The position numbers were made by a program, and so were the translations under genes. From assembly GCA_024654145.1 (NCBI GenBank), contig JANLIM010000013.1:1-8137 (forward strand): DNA of 8,137 nucleotides, given 5' to 3'. The DNA is from Candidatus Zambryskiibacteriota bacterium (GTDB taxonomy: Bacteria > Patescibacteriota > Minisyncoccia > Phycocordibacterales > Zambryskibacteraceae). Of the stretch, positions 5,300 through 8,137 are shown in pieces. The notes beneath the pieces were generated by a model, which was not told the origin of the DNA, ran no database searches, and saw only the letters and a list, made by a program, of their open reading frames with translations. The number at the start of each line of letters is the position of its first letter. The stretch's first letter is position 1.

Positions 5300-5860
5300 A
5301 TGTCTCCACTTACAATAATTTTAATTATCGCGGGTTTAATAGTGCTTTGGATAATATTCGCTTACAACGGGTTTGTTCGTTTAGTTAATAGAGCTAAAGA
5401 AGCTTGGGCCGATATCGATGTCCAGCTCAAGCGCCGTTACGACCTCATCCCAAATCTTATAAATACAGTCAAAGCCTATGCCACCCACGAGGCCAAGGTA
5501 CTCGAAAATGTCACTCGGGCAAGAACTGCAGCTATGAATGCGGGCAATATCGCTGAGAAGGGTCAGGCTGAGAACATGCTTTCAGGAGCGCTCAAATCTC
5601 TCTTTGCTGTATCAGAAGCTTATCCAGATCTTAAAGCCAACCAGAACTTCGCCAAACTTCAAGACGAACTCACAGATACAGAGAACAAGATCCAAGCTGC
5701 TCGCCGCTTCTACAACACCAATGTGCGCGATCTTAACACTAAGACGGAGTCTTTCCCATCGAACATTATCGCGGGGATGTTTAACTTCTCCAAGATGGAA
5801 TTCTTTGAGCTGAATGAAGGAGAAGAAGCTGCTCGCGAACCTGTCAAAGTGGAATTCTAG
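5300..5860 (+). CDS. lemA: LemA family membrane protein
   Basis: The 186-residue product matches LemA in length and motifs. It has one N-terminal membrane helix (about residues 4-22), then YNGFVRLVNRAKEAWADIDV (22-41), LKRRYDLIPNLINTVKAYA (43-61), the conserved YPDLKANQNFAKLQDEL (108-124) with TENKIQAARRFYN (127-139), and FPSNIIAGMF near 152-161. The remainder is a helical bundle. LemA proteins are anchored in the cytoplasmic membrane; their molecular role is poorly defined, and they often sit beside HtpX-type proteases or TPM-domain proteins. Here htpX begins 5 bp after the stop, consistent with joint expression. A perfect TATAAT six bases before the ATG indicates a leaderless message. Confidence 0.95.
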   Translation: MSPLTIILIIAGLIVLWIIFAYNGFVRLVNRAKEAWADIDVQLKRRYDLIPNLINTVKAYATHEAKVLENVTRARTAAMNAGNIAEKGQAENMLSGALKSLFAVSEAYPDLKANQNFAKLQDELTDTENKIQAARRFYNTNVRDLNTKTESFPSNIIAGMFNFSKMEFFELNEGEEAAREPVKVEF

Positions 5861-5865
5861 CTTCC

Positions 5866-6756
5866 ATGTCCAATCTTTATCACCACCAAGATAGCAATAT
5901 CTGGAAGACATGGCTGTTTATGGGCTTTTTCCTAGCGCTAGTTGTAGCTGTAGGCTGGGGATTTTCTTATTACTACGACAGTCGAAGCATACTTTACATC
6001 GCTTTTGTCTTAGCTCTTTTTCTCAACGTTTTTTCCTATTGGTTCTCGGACAAAATTGTTCTTAAGCTCCATAAGGCTAAGAGAGTTACTCGAGAGGAAT
6101 ATTTTGACCTCTGGAACATAACAGAAAACCTCTCTATAGCGGCAGGACTACCAATGCCCAAACTCTATGTCATAGAAGATCAATCTCCAAACGCTTTTGC
6201 TACCGGACGCAACAAGAAGAACTCTGTAGTCTGCGTGACTACCGGCTTGCTTAGCATCCTGGATAAAAACGAGCTTGAAGGTGTAATAGCGCACGAACTT
6301 TCTCATATTGGAAACTACGACATGCTTCTTTCGACTATCGTTGTAGTCTTAGCTGGATTTATAGCACTTATTTCAGACATGTTTCTGCGTGCACAAATCT
6401 TCGGAGGAGGCAGAGATAGAAACCAGAGCGGTCCTATTATCATCATCGGCTTAGTACTCGCTGTTCTTACACCACTTGCGGCCACCCTTATTCGCCTCGC
6501 TATCTCACGCAAAAGAGAGTTTCTTGCGGACGCATCAGGAGCACTCCTTACTCGTTATCCCGCAGGTCTTGCAAACGCTCTTAAGAAAATTAGCGCTGCT
6601 CCAAAGCCAATGCGTACGGCCAACAATGCTACGGCACATCTCTTTATCTCAAACCCATTTGGGCCAGGTAAGCTTACAGGTCTCCATAAACTCTTTATGA
6701 CGCACCCACCTGCAGAAGAACGAATTCATGCTTTAATGGAAAGTAAGAATGTTTAA
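5866..6756 (+). CDS. htpX: HtpX-like membrane zinc metalloprotease (M48 family)
   Basis: The 296-residue protein belongs to the M48B peptidases that degrade damaged or misfolded membrane proteins. The catalytic HELSH is at residues 143-147 (His143 and His147 bind zinc, Glu144 is the base), and the third zinc ligand is Glu218 in REFLADASGA. Hydrophobic segments lie at about 14-34, 41-60, 153-173 and 189-212, the usual HtpX arrangement with the active site facing the cytoplasm. The motif AGLPMPKLYVIED (93-105) and the C-terminal THPPAEERIHAL (279-290) are also typical. Length is close to the E. coli protein (293). The start is 5 bp after lemA without a Shine-Dalgarno site, and the end overlaps the GGDEF gene by 8 bases. 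All catalytic residues are intact, so it should be active. Confidence 0.96.
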   Translation: MSNLYHHQDSNIWKTWLFMGFFLALVVAVGWGFSYYYDSRSILYIAFVLALFLNVFSYWFSDKIVLKLHKAKRVTREEYFDLWNITENLSIAAGLPMPKLYVIEDQSPNAFATGRNKKNSVVCVTTGLLSILDKNELEGVIAHELSHIGNYDMLLSTIVVVLAGFIALISDMFLRAQIFGGGRDRNQSGPIIIIGLVLAVLTPLAATLIRLAISRKREFLADASGALLTRYPAGLANALKKISAAPKPMRTANNATAHLFISNPFGPGKLTGLHKLFMTHPPAEERIHALMESKNV

Positions 6757-7393
6757 TTGGAAAACAAAAGGTGAAAAGGAAAAGCTAGAGGACCAAGTCC
6801 GCGATCTTAAAGCACAGGTCGATGATTTAGAAGTTAACCTCATACACGACCACCTTACTGGGCTCAAGACCCGAGCCTTTTTTGAAGAAGAAATCAGTGT
6901 GTATCTTGAAATTATTGATCAGCAAGCCGAGACTGGGCAACACGCTGCTTCTCAACGCAAAGAGCGTTTTGGTTTCAGGAACCTTTCCATTATCTTTTTT
7001 GATATCGACCACTTCAAAAAGATTAACGACGAGTACGGGCATGATGTAGGGGATATGGTTTTGAAGAAGGTTGCTTCAGTTATCCAATCAAGCCTGAGGA
7101 CAGGGGATACGGTTGCACGTTGGGGAGGAGAAGAGATTATAGTGAGCCTGCTTGGCGCAGACGAAAGAGATGCCACAGCTAAAGCAGAAGAAATTAGACA
7201 AATGGTAGGAAGTCTTATCTTTGCGAATATGCCTGAACTTACCATCACTATAAGCGCAGGCGTTGCATCCTCTGAAAGGGGAGTAAAAGTTATTGAACTT
7301 GAGAAACGCGCCGACAAAGCGCTTTATAAAGCCAAACAATCTGGCAGAAACCAAGTTGTCATGTATTCTGAGCTTTCTTCCGCCAGCGCTTGA
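6749..7393 (+). CDS. Cytosolic diguanylate cyclase (GGDEF domain, GGEEI active site)
   Basis: The 214-residue protein is predicted to join two GTP molecules into cyclic di-GMP. After a short coiled coil (about residues 8-32) comes one GGDEF domain with DHLTGL (34-39), FDIDHFKKIND (84-94, metal ligand Asp85), GHDVGD (97-102) and the active-site loop RWGGEEI (124-130). GGEEF-type loops are known to be active; Ile for Phe at the last place is a milder variant. RTGD at 117-120 stands exactly where the inhibitory I-site RxxD occurs, so product feedback is likely. The stretch between DHLTGL and FDID looks about ten residues longer than usual. There is no PAS, GAF, receiver or membrane sensor, so input must come through the coiled coil or expression. 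It overlaps htpX by 8 bases (ATGTTTAA), so it is probably translationally coupled. No EAL or PilZ gene is visible nearby. Confidence 0.93.
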   Translation: MFNWKTKGEKEKLEDQVRDLKAQVDDLEVNLIHDHLTGLKTRAFFEEEISVYLEIIDQQAETGQHAASQRKERFGFRNLSIIFFDIDHFKKINDEYGHDVGDMVLKKVASVIQSSLRTGDTVARWGGEEIIVSLLGADERDATAKAEEIRQMVGSLIFANMPELTITISAGVASSERGVKVIELEKRADKALYKAKQSGRNQVVMYSELSSASA

Positions 7394-7395
7394 CA

Positions 7396-7444
7396 TTGCA
7401 GCGCGCGGCAAGTTCAAGGAGAACTAGCCGCCGGCGAGCATCGC
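7396..7444 (+). other. GC-rich stretch with small dyads, no recognised gene
   Basis: Between the cyclase stop and the terminator lies a GC-rich stretch. It holds a near-palindrome (7396-7411, one mismatched pair) and a small hairpin AGTTC-AAGGA-GAACT (7411-7425). One reading frame reads A-R-G-K-F-K-E-N before a TAG at 7425-7427, with codons ending mostly in G or C as in the gene at 4474. It has no start with a ribosome site. It may be 3' UTR, a small RNA, or the tail of a decayed GC-rich gene. Confidence 0.35.
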
Positions 7445-7484
7445 GGGGGAGAGGCACAGAAGCCTCTCCCCCTTTTCTATTTAT
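7445..7484 (+). terminator. Strong rho-independent terminator after the GGDEF gene
   Basis: A perfect 11-bp stem (GGGGGAGAGGC 7445-7455 with 7462-7472) closes a 6-base loop and is followed by TTTTCTATTTAT. It ends the lemA-htpX-GGDEF unit. Confidence 0.95.
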
Positions 7485-7519
7485 AAAAGTTCTAAATTAA
7501 GCTAATATTCTTCAATTCA

Positions 7520-7604
7520 GGAGGGTTCGCATAGTGGTCGAGTGCGCACGCTTGGAAAGCGTGTATGCCGCAAGGTATCAAGGGTTCGAATCCCTTACCC
7601 TCCG
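7520..7604 (+). tRNA. tRNA-Ser (anticodon GGA)
   Basis: An 85-nt class II tRNA. The acceptor stem GGAGGGT (7520-7526) pairs with ACCCTCC (7597-7603), leaving discriminator G at 7604. The anticodon stem CACGC/GCGTG (7547-7551/7559-7563) holds the loop TTGGAAA with anticodon GGA at 7554-7556, reading UCC and UCU. The long variable arm ATGCC-GCAA-GGTAT marks it as serine type, and the T arm is AAGGG-TTCGAAT-CCCTT. The 3' CCA is not encoded (CAC follows), so a CCA-adding enzyme is needed. A TAATAT at 7503-7508 is a possible weak -10. Confidence 0.97.
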
Positions 7605-7656
7605 CACTGAAAGCAATGAGCTAACTACTCGTCTAAAGTACTATGTGGACAGAGCT

Positions 7657-7685
7657 TTGCTTTTGCCTACAACGTGTGCTATAAT
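7657..7685 (+). promoter_or_regulatory. Extended -10 promoter of the RRM protein gene
   Basis: TGC-TATAAT (7677-7685) is a consensus -10 with the extended TGn motif. TTGCTT (7657-7662) stands 17 bp upstream as a weak -35, which extended -10 promoters tolerate. The predicted start is at about 7692. The stretch from the tRNA to here (7605-7656) shows nothing else. Confidence 0.75.
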
Positions 7686-7691
7686 TATTCT

Positions 7692-7774
7692 ATGTAAGGT
7701 TCTCGAGGAGGCGACTCTAGGAGAGGTCCGGCACTTACATGGTTTTAAAATAATGCCGGCAAGTTAGTAAGACA
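7692..7774 (+). promoter_or_regulatory. Structured leader of the RRM gene with two competing folds
   Basis: ATGTAAG at the very 5' end (7692-7698) is complementary to CTTACAT (7734-7740). CCGGCA (7728-7733) is complementary to TGCCGG (7754-7759), whose loop contains that CTTACAT. The two helices are therefore exclusive or form a pseudoknot. Two tiny ORFs (ATG at 7739, 4 codons; ATG at 7753, 4 codons) overlap by one base, and the purine-rich AGGAGAGG (7719-7726) precedes the first. The real start at 7775 has no clear ribosome site. Autoregulation or a temperature-sensing role is a guess. Confidence 0.45.
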
Positions 7775-8071
7775 ATGACAACAAAGTTATACGTAGGTGG
7801 AATTCCTTATACAACAACTGAAGCCGCTCTCGGAGACTCGTTCTCTAAGGCGGGCACAGTTACCTCAACTGCGATCATCATTGATCGCATGACAGGTCGT
7901 TCTAAGGGTTTCGGTTTCGTTGAAATGGCCTCCGATGAGGAAGCTCAGAAGGCGATTGAAATGTTCAACGGCCAAGACTTCGAAGGAAGGAAGCTCACCG
8001 TTAACGTCGCTCGTCCCCTCGAACCCCGCACTGGTGGAAATGGAGGTGGAATGAACCGCCGTCCTATGTAA
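7775..8071 (+). CDS. RRM-domain RNA-binding protein with glycine-rich tail
   Basis: The 98-residue protein is a single RNA recognition motif of the small bacterial type (like cyanobacterial Rbp proteins). RNP2 is KLYVGGI (4-10) and RNP1 is KGFGFVEM (44-51), with the aromatic residues that stack on RNA at Tyr6, Phe46 and Phe48. The fold ends near GRKLTVNVARP (71-81) and is followed by a short Gly/Arg/Asn-rich tail (85-98). Such proteins bind single-stranded RNA in the cytosol, and some family members respond to cold. The ATG at 7775 is chosen because it opens directly into RNP2. No strong Shine-Dalgarno site precedes it, and the leader is structured. It stands alone between the tRNA gene and two downstream hairpins. 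Target RNAs are unknown. Confidence 0.95.
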   Translation: MTTKLYVGGIPYTTTEAALGDSFSKAGTVTSTAIIIDRMTGRSKGFGFVEMASDEEAQKAIEMFNGQDFEGRKLTVNVARPLEPRTGGNGGGMNRRPM

Positions 8072-8092
8072 ATCTCCGGGGGAGATTTACAT
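8066..8092 (+). other. Perfect hairpin enclosing the RRM stop codon
   Basis: ATGTAAATCTCC (8066-8077) and GGAGATTTACAT (8081-8092) form a 12-bp stem with a 3-base loop. The stop codon (8069-8071) is inside the stem. No T-run follows, so it is a poor terminator; mRNA stabilisation is more likely. Confidence 0.6.
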
Positions 8093-8121
8093 CTTCCCTG
8101 AATATTTACTTTAAGCAAAAG

Positions 8122-8137
8122 CCCCGCTCCGGCGGGG
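8122..8137 (+). terminator. Probable rho-independent terminator cut by the window edge
   Basis: CCCCGC (8122-8127) and GCGGGG (8132-8137) form a stem with a 4-base loop. A-rich sequence lies upstream, as in bidirectional terminators. Any T-tract would be beyond the window. Confidence 0.6.

Noticed and set aside
6952..7317. Minus-strand ORF of 121 codons inside the GGDEF gene
   Set aside because: It is antisense to a clearly conserved domain and has no ribosome site or family resemblance.
7390..7395. TTGACA over the GGDEF stop codon as a promoter
   Set aside because: The sequence 15-19 bases downstream is GC-rich and has no -10.
7534..7767. Plus-strand ORF of 77 codons after the terminator
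   Set aside because: It begins inside the tRNA-Ser gene and crosses the RRM promoter and leader, so it is not a gene.
1..8137. CRISPR array, rRNA, insertion sequence or integrase
   Set aside because: No regular direct repeats with spacers, no rRNA-like conserved sequence and no transposase or recombinase motifs were seen.

Overview
The window looks like part of a small, AT-leaning genome from the candidate phyla radiation (Patescibacteria), probably a Parcubacteria-type lineage. This rests on gene content and style, not on any search. Housekeeping genes mostly lack Shine-Dalgarno sites, and two appear to be transcribed leaderless. The tRNA gene does not encode CCA. Several short, lineage-specific ORFs sit among conserved genes, and a membrane-anchored OppA-like protein directly follows secG. 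TGA is used as a stop codon (twice), so the standard bacterial code applies, not the TGA=Gly code of Gracilibacteria or SR1.

Left part (1-1643, minus strand): secG followed by an oligopeptide-binding-protein-like gene that runs off the left edge. A divergent plus-strand unit (1733-2263) holds two small unknown genes with strong Shine-Dalgarno sites and ends in a rho-independent terminator. Next is the groES-groEL operon (2276-4349), with its own promoter and terminator. It is followed by a self-contained single-gene cassette (4369-4897): consensus-like promoter, leader with two hairpins, a GC-rich gene of unknown function (about 68% G+C against about 40% in part of groEL), and a strong terminator.

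Middle and right part: a 38-bp nested dyad lies upstream of a small coiled-coil gene at 4994. Then come lemA, htpX and a GGDEF diguanylate cyclase, tightly packed with the last two overlapping, which reads as a membrane-quality-control operon carrying a c-di-GMP enzyme. After a GC-rich stretch and a strong terminator come tRNA-Ser(GGA) and an RRM-type RNA-binding protein gene. That gene has an extended -10 promoter and a leader that can fold in two mutually exclusive ways. The window ends inside a terminator-like hairpin.

Much of the window is about proteostasis and the envelope: SecG for export, GroES/GroEL for folding, HtpX and LemA for membrane protein quality, and an RRM protein for RNA handling. 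The least explained elements are the GC-rich cassette, the paired small ORFs at 1733 and 1988, the nested dyad at 4912-4949, and the RRM-gene leader. I found no transposase, integrase, CRISPR array or rRNA.
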